Shown here one piece after another: positions 28,839-40,131 of a stretch of DNA of 43,859 bases; the first letter of the stretch is position 1, and each line of letters starts with the position of its first letter. The translations under genes and the position numbers were made by a program. This stretch comes from Phytomonas francai (lineage: Eukaryota; Euglenozoa; Kinetoplastea; Trypanosomatida; Trypanosomatidae). The notes below the pieces were generated by a model that saw nothing but the letters and a program-made list of their open reading frames with translations, made no database searches and was not told the DNA's origin. The DNA is taken from assembly GCA_001766655.1 (NCBI GenBank), contig MJCC01000031.1, positions 380 to 44,238 on the forward strand. Direction: 5' to 3'.

Positions 28839-31800
28839 GGGCGCGCGCTCGGGCGGGCGGGGGTAGGGCGGGGTGGGGTAGAGCCCCGAGAGCCCGCGCG
28901 CGCCGCCGGCCTCGCCCATCGGCAGGCTGGACTGCAGCTGGAAGGAGGAGAGCTGGCTGTAGGCCTCGGACGGGCCCGCCTGCGAGTACGCGAGCGACTG
29001 CGAGAAGGAGTACGCGTGCGAGAAGGAGTACGCGGCCGAGGGCGACGGCGGCGCGCTCGCGGGGGGCGGGGCCGCCGGGCTGGCGTGGACGGCGCTCGCC
29101 TCGAGGGCGGCGCCGCCGTAGAGCGTGGAGGCGCCGCCGTCGAACGGCCCCGCCGAGGACCGACTCGCCTCGCGGCGAAAGGCGTCGGCCTCGTGGACCA
29201 TCGGCGTCGCCTCCGCGCGCGCGGGCCCGCCGACGGCGCTGCTCGCGGGCAGGACGGAGGCGAGGCCGTGGTAGGCGTTGACGCCGCGCCCGGGGGCGAC
29301 CGCGTCGGCCTGCGGGACCGCCTGCTGGAGCGCCGCCATGTGCAGGACGAGGTCCATGAGCCCAGTCCCGACGCGCGCAGGGTTGCCGAGGATGAGGTTC
29401 GCGGAGACGCCGCGGACGGGGTCGGCCTCGCCGAAGGCCGCGGCCCCCATCAGCACCTTCACCGTCTCCTCGAAGGAGCACCGCATGAGCGGGCCGGAGA
29501 GCGCGCTCCGGTTGATCCCGGTGCGCGAGACCGCCATGAGGTAGCCCCGCTGGCAGATCGTGTCCACCAGCGTCGCGTAGTGGCGGTAGTTGATGTTCAG
29601 CCCGTACGCGACGTAGGCCGCGCGGAGCTCGCTCAGCAGCTTCCGCCGCCCCGCCTCGATCCCGAGCACCCGCGCGACCTCCGGCACCTTATTGCAGCTC
29701 GTCCGCGCGAAGTCGACCAGGTTCTCGTTCTGCTTGTCCAGGACGCCGACGAAGACGCGCTGGAGCGCGGTCCCCTCGGTGTCGATCATCCACACCTTGC
29801 GCGTCGTCAGCGCCCCGCTCGCCGGGTCCTCGGCGCTCACCGCGGCCTCCTTCAGCAGCGTCTTTTTGATGCCCGGGATGCCGAGCAGGTGGACCCGCGA
29901 GAGCAGCCGCGGGATCTCCTGCAGGAGCACCGGGACCGAGTCCACCCCGCTCTCCAGCCGCTTCATCCGCAGCCGCACGATGCGCTTGCCGAAGTTCTCC
30001 ATATTCGCCTGGATGAGAAACCCATCGCCGGCCGCCCGGATCGCGCTCTTCACGTGCTTCATGTTCAGCTGCTTGTCGTTGAAGACGTTGTCGTCGAGGA
30101 TCAGACGCGCGATGAACGGCGACGGTGGATCGGCCTGCCGCCCCGCGTTTCCGCCGTCCTCGTCCTCGTCGTCGCTGTTCATGACGGCCTGCTCCCAGCG
30201 GAGGATGTCCTCGTCCTCCTCCACGACGGTGTTCTGGAGGTCCGGGTCGTAGATGATCTGCACGGTGTTCGTGATGCTCTCCAGCGTGCAGTACTCGATA
30301 AGATGCTGGGCCTTCTGAGCGCCGTCCCGCTTCTGCCATTTCGGGATGAGCGCGATCACCATGCTCGCGTTCCGTTGATTTTTGCTCACATTCAGGAGCT
30401 CAAGCAGGCGCGGGACGCCGAGGGTGACGTTTTTGGACGAAATACCGGCGTTATGAAAGGTATTCAGCGTCATCTGGGTGGCGGGCTCCCCGCAGGATTG
30501 CGCGGCAATCGCGCCGATGTTCTCTCCGGGCGAGATGATCGCCTGTTGGTATTTGGTTCGAATTTCTTTCAAGAGGTACTCAAAAGCCTTGCTGTTCAAG
30601 TTGTACTCCTGCAGGACGCGCTTCGAGCCGAGGGTTTGGCGAAGGTGAATGTTAAACAGCGCGAGCGCGTGCTCGACCCGCTGTCGGCTGATCGCGTTCG
30701 TGAACATCCCGGCAAACCCTTTATTGTGGCTCGGGAAGAGCTGCGCGAGGTCCTCCTGGAGCTGACGCACATTATGGATAATCGAAATCGGGCTCAAATC
30801 GGAGACTTGGCTACGCCTGCCCATCGTCTTTCGCGCGTTTTGAATCAAACGGCCGATGTTGACGGGTAAATCCATCTTCAGCTTCGCGCGCTCCTCCATA
30901 TCAATCACCATCCGTGCAACCCGGCGATCCTCCAGGAGCTGGTTGTACTCCCCTTGCAGGATGCGCACGTTCTGCGGGTCTTTCACGAGCGTATCCTTCA
31001 CAAAAGGGTCCATGTAGTCGCCGCCGATCTTCTCGGAGAAGCTGCCGTCCTCGTTGTACTCGTATCGATACCTTCTCGCGAGCTCTTGATTGCTAAGCTG
31101 GGGGAGCGGGAACTCCTGATTGCCCTCGATACGCGCGCCGTCAAGCCCGTCCTCGCCGTACATGAGCTGAATCAGCTCCCCGCTCGCGTTTCGCACCGTC
31201 CCGTCGTACGCGGCGTGCACGTCCTCGAGCGTTTTGATCAACTTACGCTGCAAATACCCCGTATCGGAGGTCTTCACCGCGGTATCGATCAGCCCCTCGC
31301 GCCCGGCCATCGTGTGGAAGTAAAACTCGTGCGGTTTCAGCCCCTCCACGTAGCCCCGCATCGCCATCCCGCGCGAGCTCTCGCCGTAGTCGTCCAACAT
31401 AAAGTGCGGGAGGGTCCGGCGGTGAAACCCGAACGGGATCCTCGCCCCCGCGACGTTCTGTTGGCCGACGAAAACCGCAATCTGACAAATATTCAGATCC
31501 GTCCCCTTGCTCCCCGCCTCGATCATCACCTTAAAGCTGTTCGTTCGGCGAACATTGCTCAGCGCCTTCTTCGCGGCCTCCTCGCGGCACTTGTTCAGCT
31601 CGCGGTTGACGTCGGCCTCGAAGGACTGCAATAAGGTCATCCCGGCCTTCCGCGAGAGCGTGCGGCTGTTCGCCGCGGCCCCGATCTTCTCCACCTCACT
31701 CCGCGTCTTCTCGAGCACGTCGTTCATCTGGTGGAGGGTCTCGGGGTCGGCGACGGTGTCCTGGACCCCCACCGAGAAGGCAAAGGAATAAAGGAAAAAG

Positions 31801-33707
31801 GTCGCGACGCGCTGAACGCCGTTGATGAACTTCGCCACCTCGTCGGAGCCGCGCTCGTTGAAGATGACGTGAATCAGAGAGCCCGGCGCGGCCCCGACGA
31901 TGCCTTTTGTAATCGCCCCCGCAAGAAGCTCCCCGCGCTGAATCATGATCTGCTTATCATTATGCGAAAAGGGCGGCCTTTCGTACGCCGAAGCGGGGTG
32001 ATTCACCTCGGGGAGGATAAACGAGAAAACCTGCTTTCCCGTCCACAAAGGGCGCGGCTTCACAATCGCGGGCACCGGCAGCTCCCAGAGATCCAGCCAA
32101 AGCGCCACGCTCTGCACAAAGTACTTGTCCAGAAAGGTATCCTTATCCGTCAACCGATAGCTGCCGAGCAGACTATCCTGCACGATGCCCATACACGGCG
32201 CGGATTTATTCGGCGAAACAAAGTTCTTCGGCGCCATCATGATTTCAATCAGCTCCGCCTTTGTCAGGAGGCTCTGCGGGACATGCAGGTTCATCTCGTC
32301 GCCGTCGAAATCCGCATTATACGGCGTCGTGCAGGAGAGATTGAGGCGAAAGGTATTATAATTCAGCACCCGAACGCGATGCCCCATCATACTCATCCGA
32401 TGCAGCGTCGGCTGACGGTTAAAAAGCACCACATCGCCGTTAATCACATGTCGTTCGACAACATCCCCAATCGAAAGATTCACCTTCGAGCGATCCTTCA
32501 CCAGCGCGAGCTTCGTGATCGATCCGTTGGGGTGGATGATGTAGTTTGCCGAGGGGTAGCCCCGGCGTCGAACGAACTCCGTCAGACGCTTTTTATTAAT
32601 CGCGTTTACCCTTTCCGGGAAGGTCAGCGTCGCGGCAATCGAAAAGGGCACGCCAACCTCATCCACGTCAATATTCGGATCCCCCGTGATGACGGTTCGC
32701 GAGGAGAAATCGACGCGCTTGCCCATTAAATTCCCTCGGAGCCTGCCATACTTGCCTTTAAGACGCTCCGTTAGCGATTTCAGCTGCTTCGTGTCGTTTA
32801 CCTTTACCGGTTTGTAGTAGGTGGAGGAGTTGTTGAAGAGCGTGGCGACGCTCTCCTGCAGGAGCGCTCGCGAGCGATCGGCGGCGTCCTTCGCATCCGC
32901 CTCTTTATCCTTCCGGAGCTGAATATTTCGCTTGATGATCGCCATGATTTGATGCGTGAGCTCGTCGTCGGATTTCGAAGACCCGAAGGCGATCGCCGGG
33001 CGCACCTGCGGCGGGGGAATCGGCAGCACGGTCAGGATCAAATCCCGCGGGTGGCACCGCGCCGGATCGAACCCGATCACCTGCGCGTCGAAATCCGAGA
33101 TCCGGTCGAGGATCTGGCGGACGGTCTCGGCGTTCCAGACCATATCCTGCTCCTGCAGGGTTGCCTTGACCTGCAAGCCGGGGTAGAGCCCCTGGAAGCG
33201 GCCGATCGCGGGCTGCTCGGCGCCGCAGCCGCCGTCCTCGCCGGTGGCCGCGTCGACGCGGAGTTTGCAGCGGCGGCCGGCCATCCGCGCGGCGAGCCGC
33301 ACCCGCGCGACCCCCGCCACGCCCGCGAGGAGCTTCCGCGCGAGGGGGTCGCCGGCGTCGAGGAGGAGGCCGCCGCAGTACGCACAGACGCACTTGAGCA
33401 CGTTCAGCACGAGGTCGAAGACGCCCATGTTGAAAAGCGGCTCGGCGAGCTCGAGGTGGCCGAAGTGGCCGGGGCACGCCGGGTGCTGCATCCCGCAGCT
33501 CTCGCAGCGGTGGTCGAAGTCGGTGGTGCCCATCCGGAGGTCGTTGATCCCGCCCCGGACGGGCTCGCCGCGCTCGTAGGACTTGGCGTGCTCGACAAGG
33601 CAGACGGAGTAGTCCTTGATTTGCCGCTCCTTGAAGATCTCGAACTGAACCTCGTGGACCTGCTCGAGGGGCATCTGCGACGGCGGAAGCGGCGCCCCAC
33701 CAGACAT
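28839..33707 (-). CDS. RPB1: RNA polymerase II largest subunit, 3' end in gap
   Basis: Catalytic subunit of nuclear Pol II. 1623 residues are readable from the ATG at 33705-33707 to the gap. The clamp-core zinc ligands are at Cys68, Cys71, Cys78, His81 (CESCGMQHPACPGHFGH) with a second pair at Cys108/Cys111. The Mg-binding loop NADFDGDEMNLHVPQ lies near residues 463-477. The bridge helix and trigger loop region around 1055-1085 has EPATQMTLNTFH and GVPRLLELLNVSKN. The jaw and foot follow, including SRTGINR near 1395. The start MSGG and QVHEVQFEIFKERQIK fit RPB1 rather than the Pol I or Pol III paralogues. After about residue 1480 the sequence becomes Ala/Ser/Pro-rich, with YS-containing short repeats instead of YSPTSPS heptads, as expected for kinetoplastids. 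Identification is firm; the C-terminus is incomplete. Confidence 0.95.
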
Positions 33708-34772
33708 CGTTCGAGGAAATAAAAAACTCTCTTGTACGCTTTCTTTTTTTTTTTTCTCTCTCTCTCTCTCTCTAAATGGATTAGCTACGTAATAAATAAA
33801 AAAAAGTACCAGATGCTATGTCCGTGTTAGTGCACACTCGACCGCCAAACAGCTCAAGCAACACCAAGAACACCACCACCACCAAAAGACAAAATAAAGA
33901 GATTTAAAACAAATAATATTCTGCCTATCAGCGGGGATGGGTAAGGAAAGAAAATAAGTAATATTTATCAAACCCCTTTGACGTTTTAAAAAAAAAAAAG
34001 AGAAAAAATACATGGGAGAAACCAAGGTATGCAGAACGAAGGCAATAACTCCATTTTTCTGTCCCACAATCTGCGGAATCGGATCGAAGCAAGACATGTA
34101 TTATGTTGAACATCTTAAACAATAAACGGAATGAGATTTAATTCTACGATTATGATTATCTCCTTTTTAAGTGAAAATCGGTTCACAATACTTTAAATAT
34201 CTCTCTGGTGCCAAAGAGGGAAGTGTAACGGTAAAACAAGCAAGTGATCCAACTCATCATTGTGTAAATGACAGAATGAAAAGATGTAACAAAAACATCG
34301 GTAACGCAAAAATAAGTCTCTCAGGGAAAGGATATATATTTATATATATATTTATATATATATATATATATGTATATAAAAAGCATTCATTTAGGTGTGG
34401 AATTGAACATAAATTTCGCATAATTCAAAGGTAAAATACCAGTCAAAGGCACCAATTTTAAAATAATCAATAACAAATTGACATGTATTGAATTACTCTC
34501 GTACATCCATTTTTGAAATAAAAAATTCAAAAAAAGAGAAAAGGCACCATGGAGTACAAATTGCCGTGCATCCTGGAGTTCTGATTTGTTCTTTTTTTTT
34601 CTAGAGTTCATGTGGTACTTCTGGAGTTTTTAAGCCCATACTCCCTTGACCCTTTTTGTTTCACATCACTAGGGTATCTCTGCGAGGGCGAACCATCGCA
34701 TGAATTCTTCTTTTTTACCCTTTAAAGTCATTCATTTTCTTTTTTTTGTGTGGGAAAATACAAAAATGAAAC
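33708..34772. other. AT-rich spacer with CT and AT repeats
   Basis: No gene is seen. It has (CT)n at about 33755-33773, an A run at 33989-34000 and an AT-rich repeat at 34331-34378. Confidence 0.65.
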
Positions 34773-35828
34773 TTAACAAACGGACCGCACATCATATGTG
34801 GGTACGAGCTGCGTGACGCTGCAGTTTAACTTTTTGTCTACACACAGAAACGCCCCGTGGTTGTTAAACTCCCCGCAGTAGTTGGGAGCGGAGAACACCG
34901 TTATAAGGTTTCGACCCGCAAAGAACTCATACCCCTCATCCACGACCTGGTGCGCGCGACAGACGAGGTCGAGGTCGAACCTCTTCAGTGTTTCCTTGAC
35001 GACATCTTCACCGAAAACCCACGACACCCCGCGATCGTTCTCCCCCCATCCCATCATCCCATTGCTGGCGGGATCCGACCACAGTAAATCGCAGAGAAGC
35101 CCGCTGTCGGCGACGTCTGTTGGACGTAAAATACACCGGATCTGATCGAGGTCTTGCAGCTCCGGGCTCAGACCGCCGTGCATGCACAGGATCACACCCC
35201 CCACCACCGCCGCCACCGGCATGCAGTTAAAAGTATCCGTGAAGAGCTTCCACAGCTTCACGTTAAAGCGCCGCTTACACTCGTCGAAGAAGCCGTAGAT
35301 GCGGTTGATGCTGCTCGTCTCGTGATTGCCGCGGAGAAGAAAGAAGGTCTCAGGGAAGAGCAGCTTGTATGCCAGGAGCAGACATATCGTTTCCAGCGAC
35401 TTATCTCCCCGATCCACGTAATCACCGAGAAATAGATAATTACTCGTCGGCGGATAGCCACCGAGCTCGAAAAGGCGGAGAAGATCGCTGAATTGAGCAT
35501 GAATATCACCACAAAGGTTCACTGGGGGGTGGATTTCAATGAGCATGGGTTGAGACATGAAAAGTTTACGCGATTCGAGTACCAAAAAGACAATTTCATG
35601 TTCCTCAAGCTCGCTTTTCACGGGATTTGCGAAGGTGGAATCGTAAAAATCGAGCTTGTTTGGAGATTTTCCGTCCATCTCCTGCTCATAGAGATCTAAA
35701 CGAGATTTCCGACCGTGAAAAGCATGAGGCACACTTCCAGAGGTATTTTCTACGCTTGATATGTTTATTTTTGAATGTGTTGATTGAAGCAGCAATTTGC
35801 GTATGATTGACTCTATATCTATGCTCAT
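34773..35828 (-). CDS. PP1-type serine/threonine protein phosphatase, divergent
   Basis: A 351-residue PPP-family phosphatase most like PP1 catalytic subunits. An extra N-terminal part of about 70 residues precedes the catalytic domain. Metal-ligand motifs are GDIHAQ (107-112), GDYVDRG (135-141), RGNHE (166-170) and HGGLSPEL (217-224), with a later RAHQVV; all metal-binding Asp, Asn and His are present. PP1-like marks include [26 protein letters not shown] and [10 protein letters not shown]. Departures are Ala in place of Gly in GDIHGQ and ETSS in place of ECAS after the GNHE motif. The C-terminus is short and lacks the PP2A tail. Kinetoplastids have several PP1 copies with such extensions; this is one of the divergent ones. 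ATG at 35826-35828, UAA stop. Its substrates are unknown. Confidence 0.92.
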   Translation of the reverse strand: MSIDIESIIRKLLLQSTHSKINISSVENTSGSVPHAFHGRKSRLDLYEQEMDGKSPNKLDFYDSTFANPVKSELEEHEIVFLVLESRKLFMSQPMLIEIHPPVNLCGDIHAQFSDLLRLFELGGYPPTSNYLFLGDYVDRGDKSLETICLLLAYKLLFPETFFLLRGNHETSSINRIYGFFDECKRRFNVKLWKLFTDTFNCMPVAAVVGGVILCMHGGLSPELQDLDQIRCILRPTDVADSGLLCDLLWSDPASNGMMGWGENDRGVSWVFGEDVVKETLKRFDLDLVCRAHQVVDEGYEFFAGRNLITVFSAPNYCGEFNNHGAFLCVDKKLNCSVTQLVPTYDVRSVC

Positions 35829-35897
35829 TTTGTGCTTCTAAAGCAGTGAATATTGTAATATATGTATGTATATATAAATAAATAAATATATATACAT

Positions 35898-35928
<31 letters not shown>

Positions 35929-36738
35929 TATATATGTTTCCCCCCAGATGCACGTTCCTTGTTCAAAGAAGAGCTGACTCTGTAAGACGTAATGAGTGCA
36001 CAATAAACACTCCTCAAAGCATATTTTCACATTCAAATCAAAAATAAGCCCAAGTGATGAGTCGAAATCAAAGTAAAGAATGCATCGGAAAGAGTAAGTA
36101 TAGGTTTCAACGATAAATAAGGTGTGTAAAAAATCCGTAATGAAGCCGTGTGGCAAATTAGAAACCCATTGTTCCTCCCTTATTTTGCTACGTAAGGGAC
36201 ATTGGATCTCGGTTCACTTTTTAACGGTTTTTTAGAAACAATTTCCACAAATATCATACAGATGCCGTTGGGGAAAAAATACGTGCCTTATGCAAGAATA
36301 CCATATTGAATTCAAAAAATTGGTGGTTTGCTTCTTCGTTTTATATCTCTTTTCGAGAATATCTAGATACGATTGATGAATACGGAAGGCGGTAACTTGC
36401 AAACCCCCCAAATTATGATTTGCATTTTTTGGTATATACTCGCAAAAGGAGCGCGTTCCCTCACTGGCCCTCTATCAAACCCTAAGTAGTTTAAGACCGA
36501 AGACGGATAACGACCACGTGTCAGTAGTAATGCTCTCGTCAAAAGAATAACCCATCCTCTGGATGGATAAGTAAACCCCAATGCCGTAAAGGCGGTTCCC
36601 GTAGAGCCATTCCATGACCCTTCGAGACCCCCCCCCCCTCCCCTTCTCCTTAATCAGGATTGCCGCGTTGCCGTGACTTCCCCCCCCCCCCCCCCCCNGC
36701 TACGCCGAGGCCTCGATCCGGCAAAACGAAACGGAAAG
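35829..36738. other. Spacer with AT repeat, C11 and C18 runs and a single N
   Basis: (AT)n lies at about 35889-35935, C11 at 36628-36638 and C18 at 36680-36697, followed by N at 36698. On the minus strand one frame from the ATG at 36613-36615 to UAA at 36232-36234 (128 codons) is broken only by adjacent UGA and UAG; a second frame (36363-36581) is also open, so coding is doubtful. No RNA gene was recognised. Confidence 0.5.
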
Positions 36739-38373
36739 TCACCTTCTCGCAGCCCCCTCCGGCTCCCCCCCCCCCTCGTCCTCCTCCTCAGCCCGTCCCT
36801 CGGCCTGGTAGGCGGCGCCGCGCTCGAAGTGATCGGGGCTCCACTCCGTGTGTGTGATGCTGTCGAAGTCGGCGGGCCGCAGCAGCGAGCTCCCGAGGAT
36901 GGCGTGCAGGCACTCCTGGAAGGCCTGCGAGAGGGCGGGGTAGCCCGTCAGGCGGTGCGCGAGGTCGTGGACGGTGTGCCCCCGCTCCAGCGCGAGCGTC
37001 GCGAGGTCGACGAGCGTGCTCGAGCCCAGCCCGACGGCGCGGAGCCCCAAAAAGTGGTGCGGGAGCTCCTTCGAGACGATGATTTTGATAAACCCGTCGG
37101 TGCTCGCGGCCGCGACGTTGCGGCTGACGAGGTCGTAGCCGTACTTGCACGCGATATAGGCGATATTCCGCGCCCGGCAGTCCTTCTCCCCCAGCCCCAC
37201 CGACGCGATCGCGACCGAGAAGAAGCCGAGCTTCGGCAGGATGCGGAGGGGCAGCGGGGGGCGGTCCAGCCGCGCGCAGTACATGTGCTCGACCGCCAGC
37301 TTCCCCATCGCCTCGGCGTAGCCGACGCGGAAGTTCCCGGCGGCGGCGTCGCCGATGACGTAGAGGTTTTTGGTGTTCTCGCAGAGCCCGAACGCGTTCG
37401 CGAGGAGCTTGCCGTTGCTCGTCCTCGCGGAGGTGTTGGTGAGGCCGAGGTTCGTGTAGTTCGGCCACCTCCCGATCGAGACGAGCGCCTGCTCGACCTG
37501 GTGGGTCGCGAGCTCCTTGGTATAGCGATTGACGACGGTGTACTCGACCCCGCGGCCGGGGCCGTCCGCGTCGTCCTCCCAGAGCTGGAGGTCGTGGAGT
37601 TTGGAGTCGTGGTGGATCGTGACCCCGTCGGCCTCCATCTGCCGCTCGACCGTATTCACGACGTCGTCGTCCTCGTCCGGGAGGATGCGGGCCTCCTTGT
37701 CGATAATCGACACCTTCGTGCGGCCGAGCCCGGCAAAGATGCTCGCGAACTCGCAGCCGAGGATGCCGGCGCCGACGACGACGAGGCTTTTGGGCAAAGG
37801 CCCCCGCATCACGTGGTCGGAGCTCACGATGAGGCGGCCGTCGACGGGGACGGCGGGGTGCCGCCGCGGGGTCGAGCCCGTCGCGATCACGAAGTAGTCC
37901 GCCGCGATCAGGGTGAACTCCTTCGTGGCCGTGTGGTGGCAGATCACCTCGTAGTCGCTCACGAAACTCGCGTGGGCCGGGACGAAGCGGACGGCGCTCG
38001 CCTGCAGGGCGGTCGCGATCTGGCCCTCCCGCGTCCGGCTCACCTCGTCCATGACCGCCCGCATCCGGTCCTCGTCCAGCGAGACGTAGGGGTTCACGGG
38101 CTCCCCGTAAAGCCGCCGCGCGGTCTCCCCGTGCATCTTCGCGCGCGCGGAGGAGAACTCCCACATCGTCTTCGAGTGCAGGGTCCCATTCCACAGGTCC
38201 CGCCCGCCCAGCCGGTCGCACTCGATCAGGCAGACTTTTTTGTTGAAATCGACCGCGCGGAGGGCGGCGGCGATCCCGCCCGGGCCGGCGCCGATCACAC
38301 AGACGTCGTACCGCGTGTGGTCTGGTATCGCCCTCCAGGCAACCTTGAGAAATATACAACTACGGCGTAGCAT
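36739..38373 (-). CDS. Mitochondrial flavoprotein of the soluble-transhydrogenase/E3 family without redox disulfide
   Basis: A 544-residue FAD/NAD(P)-binding oxidoreductase with the dihydrolipoamide-dehydrogenase fold. The N-terminus MLRRSCIFLKVAWRA looks like a mitochondrial presequence. The FAD dinucleotide fold is GAGPGGIAAA (28-37), the NAD(P) fold GAGILGCEFASIF (201-213), and the second FAD contact VIGDAAAGN (339-347). Where true E3 enzymes have CxxxxC, this one has Asp59 and Thr64 (GGRDLWNGTLHSK), and where they have the His-Glu pair it has TGYPALSQAF (476-485). Both changes recall bacterial soluble transhydrogenase, whose motif is CxxxxT and which ends in NYPTMAEAY. It therefore cannot run dithiol chemistry; NAD(P)H transhydrogenation or diaphorase activity is plausible. 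Similar kinetoplastid genes have been labelled acetoin dehydrogenase E3-like. The acidic, GC-rich tail and UGA stop lie near C runs and are less certain. Confidence 0.85.
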   Translation of the reverse strand: MLRRSCIFLKVAWRAIPDHTRYDVCVIGAGPGGIAAALRAVDFNKKVCLIECDRLGGRDLWNGTLHSKTMWEFSSARAKMHGETARRLYGEPVNPYVSLDEDRMRAVMDEVSRTREGQIATALQASAVRFVPAHASFVSDYEVICHHTATKEFTLIAADYFVIATGSTPRRHPAVPVDGRLIVSSDHVMRGPLPKSLVVVGAGILGCEFASIFAGLGRTKVSIIDKEARILPDEDDDVVNTVERQMEADGVTIHHDSKLHDLQLWEDDADGPGRGVEYTVVNRYTKELATHQVEQALVSIGRWPNYTNLGLTNTSARTSNGKLLANAFGLCENTKNLYVIGDAAAGNFRVGYAEAMGKLAVEHMYCARLDRPPLPLRILPKLGFFSVAIASVGLGEKDCRARNIAYIACKYGYDLVSRNVAAASTDGFIKIIVSKELPHHFLGLRAVGLGSSTLVDLATLALERGHTVHDLAHRLTGYPALSQAFQECLHAILGSSLLRPADFDSITHTEWSPDHFERGAAYQAEGRAEEEDEGGGEPEGAARR

Positions 38374-39489
38374 TCTTCTTTTTTTTTTTTTTTTATCGGA
38401 AAGGAGATGGGAGACAAAAAAGAAAATGAATGATCAAGATGGACCTTTTCACTAATGAATGAGACTAAACCTCAGGTCAATAGGGTTGTTTTCGATGATA
38501 ACTAACTATAAAACCTGTGCGTGTTTTGCTGCCGCAATACATAGATAAAAATGGTAATGATGATGACAAGGAAAAAATAGCAGTAATGGCTTTACACTTC
38601 TTCCCCTTCAGTGTTACTATTCACGATCAACATGATAAAAAGACCAAAGACAACTGTAATGAAATACCCCGAATTTAACAACACAGATCATACATGTAGC
38701 AACCAATTTTACTCTTACGTAAGAGCATATGGATAGGCGAATCTGTAAAAAAATGCATTGGTCGACGAATATGCAAGTATATTAAATTTTGAAATATTAA
38801 TAAAAAATAATAGCAAGGGAAAACGTTTACATTCTAAAAAAGAAGCGTATATTTGCGTTTAAAACCAATGAAAATGTCCGTAGTGTAGAGTAAAAAACAA
38901 CATATCAACATATCCATATATCCATATATATATATATATATGTATATATAATTTCCAACCAAGTTTCTAAAAGCATTTTCTACGATTTTATCTTTAAAGT
39001 TCAGGTGATTTTTATAGAGTAAACAAAATGTTCCGCAGGGCTAAACGTAAATTCGCTAAAGTTTTGCCCAAGGGACGGTGCGCCGATTTGGCTATATGAA
39101 GCAAGTCTTGCCGATTGGAATGAAAATGAAGTTTACAAGGGCAATTTTAAACCACCATAGGCTCTCGATGTTTCTTCCAGAAGTATGGAAGACTGGAACC
39201 ATATATGAAGTGTGCCTGTAAATCAGCATTCATTGTTTTTAAGGGTTAAGAGGGGGTAAGTATGCTTAACAGAAACCATTACCCTTTATACATTGCATCA
39301 GCAAGCAATAATGAAAGAGTGACGGGCATAAAAATAGAGTCTATATAGGAATGGAACAAGAGCACGGCACAACATACCGGACTTGTATGCATACATGCCT
39401 TTTTTTTTTGATAGATTAACTCAAAAGGGGATCGCTTTACACCGCCGAGCAACAATGGCTCTAGATAAAAACAAAGACTTCTTTGCCTA
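38374..39489. other. AT-rich spacer with AT repeat
   Basis: About 1.1 kb, with (AT)n at about 38917-38947 and poly-T directly upstream of the flavoprotein ATG (38376-38394). No gene or RNA was recognised. Confidence 0.6.
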
Positions 39490-40131
39490 CTAACATTTTT
39501 CTGAGCCTGCGCACAAGTCGGTGGCTCCATATTCACTGGAATTAATACGCATCCGCGATACAAGCATCTGAACGCGGTTAAACATATCATCACTCTCCAT
39601 TGTACATAACTCCATAGAGGAACTCACCCCTTGATGCGAAGAATCGTCCTGCCCAGTATAATGCATATTCGCCCATGGAAATCTTCGAAAACTTTCCCGT
39701 TTGGACGTGCCTCGGATTGGGTGTGTAGATTTTTGAAGAATGCTATCAAGTGATTTTGTTCTTGTCACCGTACGATTCTCATCGTCTTTTCTTTTCGGTG
39801 AAAAGGTTCCCGTCGATTCAGTACAACTCCGAGCCCTGTACAATAAAGATAGGTGATTTTCATCCATCGGCGCGTCGTTTTTGGTAAAACTTTGCGGAGT
39901 GTCTAGGATGTTGACAATACCACGACGGGAGCCAAAAGATTCGATGCCGGCCCCTTTTTTGATCTGGCTATCCGTATTCCTTCGTCTTTTTTCATAAAGG
40001 ATGGGGCTCCCATTCCTACTATCATCGGCAAGCAGCTCCGATGAAGACATGATTATAGAAGATGGTTCCTTTTCAAAGTTAGATTTGCTATCTTTAGGCT
40101 TCGTATCTGAATTCGAAATCGCAACCCCCAT
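39490..40131 (-). CDS. Small Ser-rich protein with N-myristoylation signal
   Basis: A 213-residue hydrophilic protein with no recognised domain. It starts MGVAISNSD: Gly2 with Ser6 fits the N-myristoyltransferase consensus (MGxxxS/T), so membrane anchoring through a myristate is likely. The body is rich in Ser, Asn, Lys, Arg and Asp, with several basic-Ser stretches (RRRNTDSQIKKG, KRKDDENRTVTRTKS) that could be kinase targets. The C-terminal 35 residues (DDMFNRVQMLVSRMRI) may form a helix. It ends at tandem UAG UAG. The ATG at 40129-40131 is the only start that exposes the Gly2 signal. Codon use is neutral. Length, ATG context and the myristoylation motif argue for a real gene; function unknown. 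Confidence 0.65.
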   Translation of the reverse strand: MGVAISNSDTKPKDSKSNFEKEPSSIIMSSSELLADDSRNGSPILYEKRRRNTDSQIKKGAGIESFGSRRGIVNILDTPQSFTKNDAPMDENHLSLLYRARSCTESTGTFSPKRKDDENRTVTRTKSLDSILQKSTHPIRGTSKRESFRRFPWANMHYTGQDDSSHQGVSSSMELCTMESDDMFNRVQMLVSRMRINSSEYGATDLCAGSEKC

